Of a DNA stretch of 64,000 nucleotides, positions 20,801 to 30,600 are shown piece after piece. The notes below the pieces were generated by a model that was not told where the DNA came from, made no database searches, and saw nothing but the letters and a program-made list of their open reading frames with translations. The DNA is from Polychytrium aggregatum. Its lineage: Eukaryota > Chytridiomycota > Chytridiomycetes > Polychytriales. The DNA is taken from NCBI RefSeq assembly GCF_025602895.1, contig NW_026516250.1:1-64000 (forward strand), read 5' to 3'. The position numbers and the translations under genes are program-made. How positions within the stretch are numbered: position 1 is the first letter of the stretch; each line of letters begins with the position of its first letter.

Positions 20801-22288
20801 ATGGACACCCTCGCCATAACCGATCCATGGCCCTCGCCGACCGACTCCCCGACCGACTCCCCGACCGACTCCCCGACCGACTCGCAGCCGATACTGACCG
20901 ATCTGCTGTCGGCGCCAACCACCACAGGGACAATCAGCGACAGTCCGAGGCACACCCGCCAGCATACTCGCCAGCACACCAAGAGATCTTCGCGAGCTCA
21001 CCACCATCCAGCCAGTGATCATAGGACATCCCAGAGCGCATCCAGCTCCGACACTATCGCAGACAATGCAGCACTCCCCGCAGCCACAGCTCCCACTCTG
21101 TCGGCCGCCGGCTTGCCATCGTCTGGATCTGCAAGCAGCAGCAGCAGCAGTAGCGGCGGCGGCCTGTTGGCTCTGGCGACTCTCTCCAACATCCCTGCTG
21201 CTGTTGTGGCCGGAGCAACCGCACCGGCTTCCGACCCGACACCGACATTGCTGGTCTCGGCTGTTCGTCAGGCGGCCACTCCCAACAGCCACATCGTCGG
21301 CACTGCGAGCGGGGCAGCATCCGCAGCTTCACCGCCCATGATCGTCATCATCGGCTGCGCCGTGATTGCCTCCCTGGTCATCGCCACCGTATTCGCCCTC
21401 CTGTTCCGCCGACACTATCGTTCCCACCGTCCCAAGCAGCTACCAGTGTCGCTCCCAGGCACACCCACTAGGGAGCCTGCCCCGGCCCCCTCGGGCCCCC
21501 TCAGCATCCGCATTCCGCAGCGACAGGGATCAGATCACATCGACTCGCCACTTCTCAAGCCCGGCACGCTCTCGCCGTATGTCACCACTCCCGTCTCGCC
21601 CTATCCAGCTTCCCAGCCAGGAACCACGCCACTGCCGCCTCCAAAGCATCCCGACCGACTCAAGAACATCGAATTGCAGAGATCTCCGGATGCACATGGT
21701 CTCGATGCCGACCCAGACATGAACTCGTACCGCCGCTGGATAGAGGCAGGCATCGGTAACCCCGAGCGGGTGCAGGAGGTCGCCGATCTTGCCATCAAAG
21801 AAAGCCGGCGGGCATCCAAAGCCAGGGCTGCTGCTGCTGCTGTTGCTGCTGCTCCGGACCGCCGCTTCACTCCACTCGACTTGCAGGCCGTGATGGACTC
21901 GCCCAAGCCTAGCCCTGGGATCGTGCATGTTCTGAAGGCCGAGGACTTTGGCGAGTCCGACGAGCCTTCTGGCTCAGGCAGCGCTCCCAGCAGCGACGAC
22001 TTGGTTGACAGCAAGACCGACGACCTGACCCACGACAAGACCTCGGGCGACCGATCCGCCGGCATCGACCACATCAAAAAATGGGCCGCCAGTCAGGGAC
22101 TGCAGCTCCCGCGCCTTTCCTACGGACTCGCGGACATAGCACGCTATCCATCGTCACTCTACAGCTCCGATCAACTGGACACTGTCCAACGGTCGCTGGG
22201 CTTGAGAGGACTTCGCATCAGCCGCCTGGATGTGATCTCGGTGGCGAGTTCGTCGACGAAAAACAGCTCGAATAACTCGGGTTCGTGA
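20801..22288 (+). CDS. Ser/Thr/Pro-rich single-pass membrane protein
   Basis: Intronless, 495 residues, starting MDTLAITDPWPSP. An N-terminal region of about 185 residues is rich in Ser, Thr, Ala and Pro, including tandem TDSP units and a poly-Ser run, as in O-glycosylated stalks. One membrane helix follows, MIVIIGCAVIASLVIATVFA, then a basic stop-transfer FRRHYRSHRPK and a 280-residue tail with Pro-rich stretches and Ala runs (ARAAAAAVAAAP). No cleavable signal peptide is seen, so this may be a type III (signal-anchor) protein. Family not recognised. By layout it resembles fungal cell-surface stress sensors of the Wsc/Mid2 kind, but no WSC domain is present. Confidence 0.75.
   Translation: MDTLAITDPWPSPTDSPTDSPTDSPTDSQPILTDLLSAPTTTGTISDSPRHTRQHTRQHTKRSSRAHHHPASDHRTSQSASSSDTIADNAALPAATAPTLSAAGLPSSGSASSSSSSSGGGLLALATLSNIPAAVVAGATAPASDPTPTLLVSAVRQAATPNSHIVGTASGAASAASPPMIVIIGCAVIASLVIATVFALLFRRHYRSHRPKQLPVSLPGTPTREPAPAPSGPLSIRIPQRQGSDHIDSPLLKPGTLSPYVTTPVSPYPASQPGTTPLPPPKHPDRLKNIELQRSPDAHGLDADPDMNSYRRWIEAGIGNPERVQEVADLAIKESRRASKARAAAAAVAAAPDRRFTPLDLQAVMDSPKPSPGIVHVLKAEDFGESDEPSGSGSAPSSDDLVDSKTDDLTHDKTSGDRSAGIDHIKKWAASQGLQLPRLSYGLADIARYPSSLYSSDQLDTVQRSLGLRGLRISRLDVISVASSSTKNSSNNSGS
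20837..20884 (+). repeat. 12-bp coding tandem repeat (TDSP units)
   Basis: Four copies of CCGACCGACTCC encode repeated Thr-Asp-Ser-Pro at residues 14-29 of the membrane protein; the DNA units are virtually identical. Confidence 0.85.
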
Positions 22289-22634
22289 GCAGTGGGGCGG
22301 GAACTGGTCGCTGCTCTCGTTCAAACGCACTGCAGCCACCACACACCGACTTCTCTGGCCGAGTACTTTCGTGGCGATGCCCGGGCCATCCTCCGAGAGT
22401 TCAGAAACGACGGCCTCTCATGCATCTGCACCAACTGCTCGTTAATAGTATTCTGTTGCTTGTATGGGTTCACACGGGTCTGTGTAGATCAGACAGAGCA
22501 GTGGTCGCAATACTGCCAAAGTGCGGCTGTCAGAAGGCGAGGGGCAGGCGGATTCAATGCATCGACTAGTGGGATGCACATCGAAATCGATTGGTCGCCA
22601 TAATGCCCCCAGAACACTACTGTGGCGAATAGCC
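22289..22634. other. Convergent intergenic region, 346 bp
   Basis: This is the 3' region shared by the membrane protein (+) and the ankyrin protein (-). No gene, repeat or RNA recognised. Confidence 0.35.
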
Positions 22635-23669
22635 TCAGACCAGAACCGGGGAGGCCGCTGCCTTGAGAATGTCTTCAATCTCCTTGAATCCAAAGTGGGA
22701 TGCCATCCGGATAACAAACGGGTAGATCTTAACACCTTTACACACAATCAACTTGACCATCTCAACCGAGTTGCTCCGGACGGCGGCCCCAAGAGCGGCA
22801 CTGGTCCATGCGCTTGCATCGGCACCGTGCTGCAACAGAAGCTGGACGATGTCGAGGTGGCCGGACTCGGCCGCCTTGCGGATGGCAAAGTGATCCTGGG
22901 CGTGGACGTTGGTGGCTGGGATGCACTCGAGCAGGTACCGGACAATCGAGAGCTGCCCGTGAATGGCGGCGACGCACAGAGGCGAGTCCAAGTGGGCGTT
23001 TGGGTTGCCGCCGGCCTCGACAAAGAGCCGAAAGACGGGCAGTCGACCGGTCTGCGCTGTGCGGATCAGGAGCTCGTCGAGAAGCGCATGTGAGACAAAG
23101 CCCTTGGCCACCCCAGAGTTGATCGCAGAAGCAAGGTCATCCAGGTTCGACCGAGCATCGTCGGTGTCGTCTCGTTTGTCTCGGTTGCGATCCGGCTGAG
23201 AGGCAACGTACTGTAGGCAGTCTCTCCACGTCCGCTGGATCGTTTCGGGTGCATACACCGGCCAAATATTGTGCAGTGCAAGCTTCAGGACATCGAAGCG
23301 ACCGGATTGTAGCGCATACCGCAACAGCGCACCATCGCAGCTCAAGACATCGGCGCCCAGTCGGACGAGGACGGGAAGCAGGGCGTTGTAGGCCGCAAGA
23401 GTTTCCATGTCCTTCAGCGGTGGCGGCTGGCCCGACGGGGTTGGCTCTTGGCTCTGGTCTTGATCGACCGGCAGTGCCTGAGACGCAGGGCTCAACAGGA
23501 TGGACAGTGCTTGGTCGGATCCCCGCCATTTCAGCAGGTATTTTGCGACTACCGAGTCGGTGATGCGTGCCCGAATCGAACGAGAGAGCCGGAGGAAATG
23601 CAGCGGACATTCACAGTGCAGGAAAATCGCACAGACGAGTTCATTGGGGAGAGCGTCGAGATTCGTCAT
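22635..23669 (-). CDS. F-box-like / ankyrin-repeat protein
   Basis: Intronless, 344 residues. The N-terminus LDALPNELVCAIFLHCE resembles an F-box start (LPxEL...IF), which would link a target to an SCF ubiquitin ligase. Ankyrin-type repeats follow: LVRLGADVLSCDGALLRYAL, then FRLFVEAGGNPNAHLDSPLC, AAIHGQLSIVRYLLECIP, AESGHLDIVQLLLQHGADAS and AVRSNSVEMVKLIVCKGV. The start ATG at 23669 gives an uninterrupted frame. Substrate unknown. Transposon relic C lies about 230 bases upstream. Confidence 0.8.
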   Translation of the reverse strand: MTNLDALPNELVCAIFLHCECPLHFLRLSRSIRARITDSVVAKYLLKWRGSDQALSILLSPASQALPVDQDQSQEPTPSGQPPPLKDMETLAAYNALLPVLVRLGADVLSCDGALLRYALQSGRFDVLKLALHNIWPVYAPETIQRTWRDCLQYVASQPDRNRDKRDDTDDARSNLDDLASAINSGVAKGFVSHALLDELLIRTAQTGRLPVFRLFVEAGGNPNAHLDSPLCVAAIHGQLSIVRYLLECIPATNVHAQDHFAIRKAAESGHLDIVQLLLQHGADASAWTSAALGAAVRSNSVEMVKLIVCKGVKIYPFVIRMASHFGFKEIEDILKAAASPVLV

Positions 23670-23899
23670 TCTGGCATGCTGTTGCTGTGGCGGATGGGGA
23701 GGGATGTGCGATGAGCTAGTGTGGGATCACTGGCGAGCGAGGTTCAGGAAAGGTGGAGCCTGGCCGACAGGATGTGCTCGAGCTTGTGACCACACCCCTG
23801 ATCAGGGGTATGGCCACAACAGGTCTGGTGCGCGCCGTGTGTAACGCTGCAAAATATAGCACGATGAAAAATATGGAGCCACCTGTGGATTGACCAGCC

Positions 23900-24162
23900 A
23901 TGTCAGACCCTTCACCAAGAAGTGCACAGCCATACGCTGTGGGATCGAGACATCAATGCAGCCAGGAACATGATCTCGGTATGCCAGTCGATCATCACCA
24001 CAGGAGATCGGCCGGGTGTATTCAAGACTGTGCTTCCCAAACCAACCAAAACCACACGATTGCCAACGAAGACAGGAGTGCAATGCCATGGCCTGCCCGC
24101 TGGGCCTACAGTCAGTCAGCGGGCATCTGAAGCCAGGAAGTGTCCCGTTTCTTTCTGGATTG
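23900..24162 (+). pseudogene. Fanzor 3' end with RuvC motif and terminal repeat, relic C
   Basis: Encodes LWDRDINAARNM (about 23937-23972), the C-terminal RuvC catalytic motif of TnpB/Fanzor (the Asp of DRDxNAARN), then SVCQSIITTGDRPGVFK and a basic tail LPKPTKTTRLPTKTG. The element's terminal repeat TGTCCCGTTTCTTTCTGG begins at 24141, about 10-20 bases after the Fanzor end. Everything 5' of the motif is missing. The 3' end of Fanzor genes is where the guide (omega) RNA is normally encoded, so this fragment may preserve part of that region. Confidence 0.8.
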
Positions 24163-24605
24163 ACTGTAAGTATCTTGTTCATTTCGACAGTGGATGCCGG
24201 GTCGCCCATATTCTGGGCAGTCCACTTCGGGGTTGCCATCCCTCTTGGGATGGTCGATGGGAGGTGTTTGACTCCCTTGTGCAAAGTGTGTGTGTGTGAC
24301 GGCGAGAGGCTTCTCGCCTTCCCTCGGGGGTCTCTCGCCAGAGACTGCTCTTCTCGCCGACCGAGGTGGCTCCGAGAGAGCGTTTTTTCGTTTTCGCTCA
24401 TTTTTTTGGCACGGGAAAGAAATGGTGCGGTCCGTTCGCTTCTCAAAACGCTGAAGAAACGCATTTTTGCTCCATCGATCACCGCCCCGTCAGCTTGGAG
24501 CAAACCCCCGCTGTGGCACGCCAATGCATGATCGCTGCAGCTGCGCGGGTATCCACATTGCATCATATTCCAGACAATATATTCCGTTGGGCCGCAGTGG
24601 TATGT
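24163..24605. other. Intergenic, 443 bp, no gene recognised
   Basis: Contains an imperfect palindromic cluster around 24298-24360 (GGCGAGAGGCTTCTCGCC and nearby TCTCGCC repeats) and a T-rich stretch at 24385-24410. It lies just beyond the fumarase stop and could form stem-loops in its 3' region. No gene is supported. Confidence 0.4.
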
Positions 24606-26368
24606 TTACTTGGGGCCAATCATCTTCTCGGGGCGGACGTACTCGTCGAACTGCTCGGGAGTGAGCAGGCCGAGCGAGACGGTGGCCTCCTTGAGAGAGG
24701 TTCCTTCCTTGTGGGCCTTCTTGGCAGCCTTAGCGGCGTCTGCAAAGGCAAGAGGCGATCTCGTTAGGCGACGCTACAGGAATGGGTGTCTGGCAGTGGT
24801 GTCAAGAGCGGGCTGATCGGTGAAAGCGGCGACTTACTGTCGTAGCCAATGTAAGGGTTGAGGGCGGTGACCAGCATGAGCGACTCGTTCAGGAGGGAGG
24901 AGATGCGCTTCTCGTTGGCACGGATGCCGACAACGCAGTTGTCGGTGAAGGAAACGGAGGCGTCGGAAATGAGGCGGATGGAGTGGATGAGGTTGCGGAT
25001 GAGGACAGGCTTGAAGACATTGAGCTGGATGGAGCAAACAAGGAAGATCAGTGGAAGACAGGGACTAGGCGGTCGGCCGCTTGCATTGAGCAGGGTCTGC
25101 ATCCCACAGCCGAGCCCAACATCCAGGAGGAGGCGTGCAGGCTGGTACGGCACAGGAGCACAGCACAGGCTTCTAGCAGCCTGGCTTCACCCCGGCTTTA
25201 CGATGCGGCGACAAGCGCTCACCTCAAAGTGTCCCTGGCTGCCGGCAACAGAGATGGCGGTGTGGTTGCCAATGACCTGGGCGCAAACCATGGTCATGGC
25301 CTCGGACTGGGTGGGGTTGACCTGTAGACAGCAGCGCAGCGTCAGTGCACAGCATCAACTCGGCCTGCGGATGCACAAGGAAGGGCAGGCAAGTGGGACC
25401 CACCTTGCCGGGCATGATCGAGGATCCGGGTTCGTTCTCAGGCAGGCTCAGCTCGCCAAGGCCGCAGCGAGGGCCGGAGCCGAGGAGACGGATGTCGTTG
25501 GCAATCTTGTTGAGCGAGACGGCCAGGACGTTGAGGGCACCGCTGGCCTCGACGATGGCATCGTGGGCAGCAAGGGCTTCGAACTGTAGCAGGTACGCAT
25601 AGCACGGTTGTGAGCAGCATTTTCGCAACAGTGTTCAAGCCATTGCGTGCGACTCTCGGCGGTTGCTGGCCGTGTCTCCTTTGGCGACATAGCCGTACCT
25701 TGTTGGGGGCAGTCTGGAAGGGAAGGCCAGTGATGTTGGCGATTTCGGCGGCAATCTTGACATCAAAGCCCTTCTTGGTGTTCAGACCCTGTGGAATGGT
25801 TGACAGCGAGATGGGGCATTCAGCATCGCAGACAAAAGAACGCCAGTCCGCATCGGGGCACGGAGCAGGATGAGCACCACTTACGGTTCCGACGGCGGTT
25901 CCGCCCTGGGCCAGGTTGTAAAGGTGAGGCAGGGTGGCCTTGACGCGCTCGATGCCGTAGGTGACTTGCTGGGTGTAGCCCGAGAACTCCTGGCCGAGGG
26001 TCAGGGGAGTGGCATCCTGCAGATGGGTACGGCCGATCTTGATGATCTTCTCAAACTCGGCGCTCTTGGCCTTGAGGGCAGCCTCGAGCTTCTCGAGGGC
26101 AGGCAGAAGGCGGTGGTGGATCTCGACGACAGCAGCGACGTGCATAGCGGTGGGGAAACTGGTTGGCGCGGACAGCGTTACTGTTGTGCCGGGGAACTGG
26201 TCGAGCGGATCGCTTGACGGACTGGCTGCAGTCCGCTCCACCGATTCTGCGCCCATCTGTCAGTGCCCCAGTGCTATTCCCGGAGCTGCTTACGTGTCGT
26301 TGGAGGACTGGCCGTTGTTGACATGGTCGTTGGGGTGGACGAGGTTCTTGCTGCCCAGCTCGCCACCA

Positions 26369-26403
<35 letters not shown>

Positions 26404-27289
26404 AGCGTTCATGTTGGACTGGGTGCCGGAGCCAGTCTGCCAGACAACGAGGGGGAAGTGATCCAGGAGCTTGCCGTTGATGACCTGGATCGTTCGCACA
26501 ATGACGGGTCAGAATGTGTTGGCATGAATGGTGGGCAAGCCCCAAGTAGATTGCGATCCCATGGCCGGGCTGTCGGTAATCAACAGAGCCAGGCTGTGAG
26601 ACATCTCGGATCGCGTGCAGGACCCTACTTCGTCAGCAGCCTGGACGATGGCATTTCCGACTTTGCGGTCGAGGCCGGTCTCCATGTTGACGATGGCAGC
26701 AGCCTTCTTGATGACACCAAAGGCTTTGATGACGGGCTCAGGGATGCGTTCCGAGGGCCCGCCAATGTTGAAGTTCTGGAGGGATCTGCGATGTCGGATC
26801 GGGTCAGGATGTGCTGAGACAGCAGCGACGGGCCCACGAGAATATTCAGCTGGGCAGATGGATTGCTGCACTCGCTTGCCATACAAAACCTCGATTTTTT
26901 CGGCATTATGCTCACCTCTGAGTCTGAGCGCCCCAGTAGCGGTCGGCAGGGACTTGCAGCTCTCCGAAGGTGTCCCGCTCCACACGGAACTTTTGCTGCA
27001 GCCAGAATTATCGGCAGCAATAAGGCCGGCATGGACATGTTAGCAAGGGCATGGCGGGCTGTTGAGGCGGAGCAGAGTGCGAGCACGCTTGGAAATCAAC
27101 TCACCATCAGAGCCGAGCAGGAGCCGAAGCTTCTGGCGGACTGGAGTCAGCAATGATCTGTTAGCCCACCGGTGCCGCGCAACATGAGCGGAAATGCCAG
27201 CCAGCCAAGACGAGGCAGCCCACAACAGCAGCCCATGCACATACGGCTCGGACAGGGGCACACTTGATAAGGCCGACGGCACGGAGCAT
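24606..27289 (-). CDS. FUM1: Fumarate hydratase, class II, with mitochondrial presequence
   Basis: Interconverts fumarate and malate in the TCA cycle. Eleven exons: 27289-27245, 27140-27105, 26995-26916, 26785-26629, 26484-26294, 26158-25885, 25788-25699, 25583-25404, 25321-25223, 25024-24838 and 24739-24606; the sum is 491 codons (490 residues), the usual length. The first 27 residues (MLRAVGLIK..., [12 protein letters not shown]) are basic and hydroxylated like a mitochondrial targeting signal. Family motifs: [52 protein letters not shown], the catalytic-loop signature GSSIMPGK and C-terminal [18 protein letters not shown]. Transcribed divergently from CFAP65, 388 bases apart. Confidence 0.95.
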
Positions 27290-27676
27290 GGCGTTCGTTC
27301 GCTTGTTCGTTCTTTCGTTGTTCGTTCGGTGCAGTCGACGGCGCTGGAGGGCGGCGGCTCCAAGATCAAAGATACGAGTCAGCGATCGCGGCGTTCGCTG
27401 CGTTTGCGTTTTTGCGCTCGCGGCTCTGAATCACGTGGCGGCGACCCGCCACAGCCGTTCTCACGATCCGGCGGGAGCGGCAGGCCGCCGGTGCGGACTA
27501 CCTCCTGGGGGCGGCATCCTGGCGGGTGCATTTGCCAGCGGGGGCATCTGGCCGGCTCGCTGGGCTCATCGACCGGTGTTTCGCGTTCTCTCCGACTCAG
27601 CTCTGGCAATCAAGCGTATCGCCGCACCCGTGGCCTCTCATCAGTCGTCAGTTCCAAACCCCTGGCCACCAACAGA
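27290..27676. promoter_or_regulatory. Divergent promoter region between fumarase and CFAP65
   Basis: 387 bases separate the two start codons. The sequence has TTCGTTCG-type direct repeats at 27296-27328 (near the fumarase start) and a CG-rich centre. No TATA box was recognised on either strand. It must hold both promoters. Confidence 0.5.
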
Positions 27677-30600
27677 ATGATCACCACCCTCAACGATAAC
27701 AACGACGAGCACCAAGCCGGCGAGGACGTGTCGACAGGTTCGTCGGGCAAGTTTGTCGAGCTGCCCTCGCTTGGGTATGCCCGCATGGCCAACCGTGAGG
27801 TCATCCCATCGCCAAACCGCCGCGATCGCAAGCTCCAGTTCGGCATCGATTGCGCCGAGCTCGTGCACTTTACCCATTGGTACGTCATATCTATATGCCG
27901 CCTGTTGTGCTGTCGCGCCTGCATCAAAGCCTTACCAGCGCTTCGTCGCTCCCACGCATGTCTGCCACGCTCGCACCGCATGTCTGCCACGCTCGCACAC
28001 CTCTCAGCGTCGATTGCGGTCTCATCGCGTGTGTTCTGTACTGCAATGCAGGGAGCCTGGAGGAGAGCATATCAAGAGCCTCGTCGTCAAGAATGTTGTC
28101 ATGAAGACGCAAAAGATCCGGTATAAGCTGCCACAGACAAAATACTTTTCGATGGACTTTCCAGAGACCCAGACCCTCAGCGCTGGCATGAGCTGGACGA
28201 TCCCCATCACATTCCGTCCGGTCGCAAAGGTGGGTGCCGGCAACGAGTGCGTGGAAGCGGGTCGTTTCTTTGCATCGAATGCCATTAAAAATGAGTGGAT
28301 GCTGCAGATGCACCCAAAGACGCACCCTCGCGACATCGGCATGACCAGCGCTGACCGTTCCCCGTGGTGCTGTACTTGGGTACGACAGGAATGCTACAAC
28401 GACTTTATCGAGTTCTCGACGTCCTTTGGAAAGTTTAATCTGCCGGTGAAAGCAACGCTGCCCGAGCACACCCTTGAGTTTCCAGCAACAGTCGACTTTG
28501 GGCTCTGTCCTGTGCGCGAAACAGCAAGAAAGACCTTTCTGCTGAAGAACGTTGGCGAGCTCTCAAGCTACTTCGAATGGGAGATTGCTCGGCCGTTTGG
28601 TATTACGCCCCGGACGGGAACTCTGCATCCCGGCAACAGCGTCGTCGTCACCATCGAACTCTCGCCTCGGGCAAGTCTTTGGTGCCTCTGTGCTCGTGTG
28701 GACCCCGCGTTGCTGCTCCGGCATGATGCGTCTGTCTTGGCATACGCCATCGATTTTGATCTTGAGCAATAGCTGACTGGAGTATCCGTCGCATGATTAC
28801 TACGCTCCCCCCGATCTGAACCGACAACACCATACAGGATGCAAGTGTCTACACTGCCGTCTCGGTCTGCAAGTTTGGCGATCAGAATCAGTGGGAAAAG
28901 TCGCAAGTTTCACAGGGCATGACTGTCTACGGCATCGGAAAATACTCGCACCTCGCGATCGAAGGCATGAGCTCGGTCTTCGATTTTGGCGATACCTTTG
29001 TCGGCAAACCTGCCGAGCTCAAGTTTATGCTCCAGAATCTCTCCGCAGTGAGTTACGCCTTACTCATGTCTTCCATGGAGCAGCCGAACGGATTAGTATC
29101 GACTGCTCTGTTGGCTCTCGCCTCAGCGGATGTAGACCGCACAAACGCTCGCAGTGCCCGTCGATCGATCCGACTAACAAGCTTGCTGCTTGCCAGGTAC
29201 ACGCAAACTTCCGCATCCGGCATGCTGAAAAGGATGTGGATCCGTACTTTGCCTTCTCTGTCCGCTCCGGAACCATCCAGCCCAATCGTAGTCTTGAAAT
29301 CGGGGTGAGTGTAGCGGCTGTATCGCACAAGCATCCCCGCTGAAGTTGCCTCATGTCACTCAATCCCGCGGCCTCAGCCAGTAGCTCTCTTTGATTTGCT
29401 CTCGTTCCTGCTGACAAAACCGTTTGCGGTGCCAGATCACCTTTACTCCCTCTGTCGCAGGAATGGTATCGACGGACTATTTCGATATTGTGACGCTCTC
29501 GGGAAACACCATCCGCATCACATGCACAGGAAGGGGTGTCGGTGAGTGGATTTGGATGGGTGGTTGCTCGCTCCAATGCTCCCAGGACTCATGCAATGCT
29601 CCCAGGACTCATGCAATGCTCCCAGGATCGCCGATATGCTGGCTCAGCGAACAATAGGTCCTAATGCATTGATACTATGCGCCGATCACCCAGGCCCCAA
29701 GGTGACTCTCAATACAAACCTCATCAACTTTGAAGACTGCGAGGAGGGCACAAACAATCTCCGCGCAATGTACATCCAAAACCACACCAACATCCCGGCG
29801 TACTATCAGGTGAGCCGCCGGAACCGCTGGAGCCGGGCCGGATCTGTTGTGGATTCCCGAGGCTCTCCGATCCTGGGAAGACTCGCCTGCTTAGCCCGAC
29901 TTGCTGCCAAGTAATTGAGCCCATCGGACGAGCCTCGCTCCGGTCTACTAACACTGTCAACGGGGCAATGCAGTTTCTCACGGAGCAGAACAGCATCTTT
30001 AGAATCGATAAGATCTCTGGCACCATCAATCCAAACACGTCGGTCGCGCTGACGGTTCGGTTCACGCCCAAGGAGCCCATCAACTACTATCGCCGTGTGT
30101 ACTGCTTGGTAGAGCATCAAGACGGACTGGTATGTACCCAGCAGAGCATCGCGCTCAGCAGCAACGGCTATGTCAGCCGATGCGAGACTTGTTTGTCCTC
30201 GGCTCACCTGCTTTGTGTCTCAGTTTGTCGACATTATTGGGACGTGCTTCAACAGCAAACGACGCCCGGCAACCTTTGATCCAAAGCATCTTGAGAACTA
30301 CCGCGAGAGAATCAAGAACGGGCTGTGGAGCTTTGGCCCTGAGCAACTCGAGGAGGTTCGTATCGATCAGAGCGCGCTGGCCTGTGACTCGAGGATCCGT
30401 GTGGCGCTGCAGAATGACTGGACATATGCACAGTACCGTGACTGACCAGCGTCTGCGTCCGCCTGCTTGTTATACAGATGCTGAAAAGTGGCGCGATCAA
30501 GTGCATTAACGGCATACTATCATACACCGACCCGGGCCATCCTTTCACGAAACGTACGGTCTCTTTGGCTGTCGAGAAGCCACGGCCTGGGAGTTCTCGT

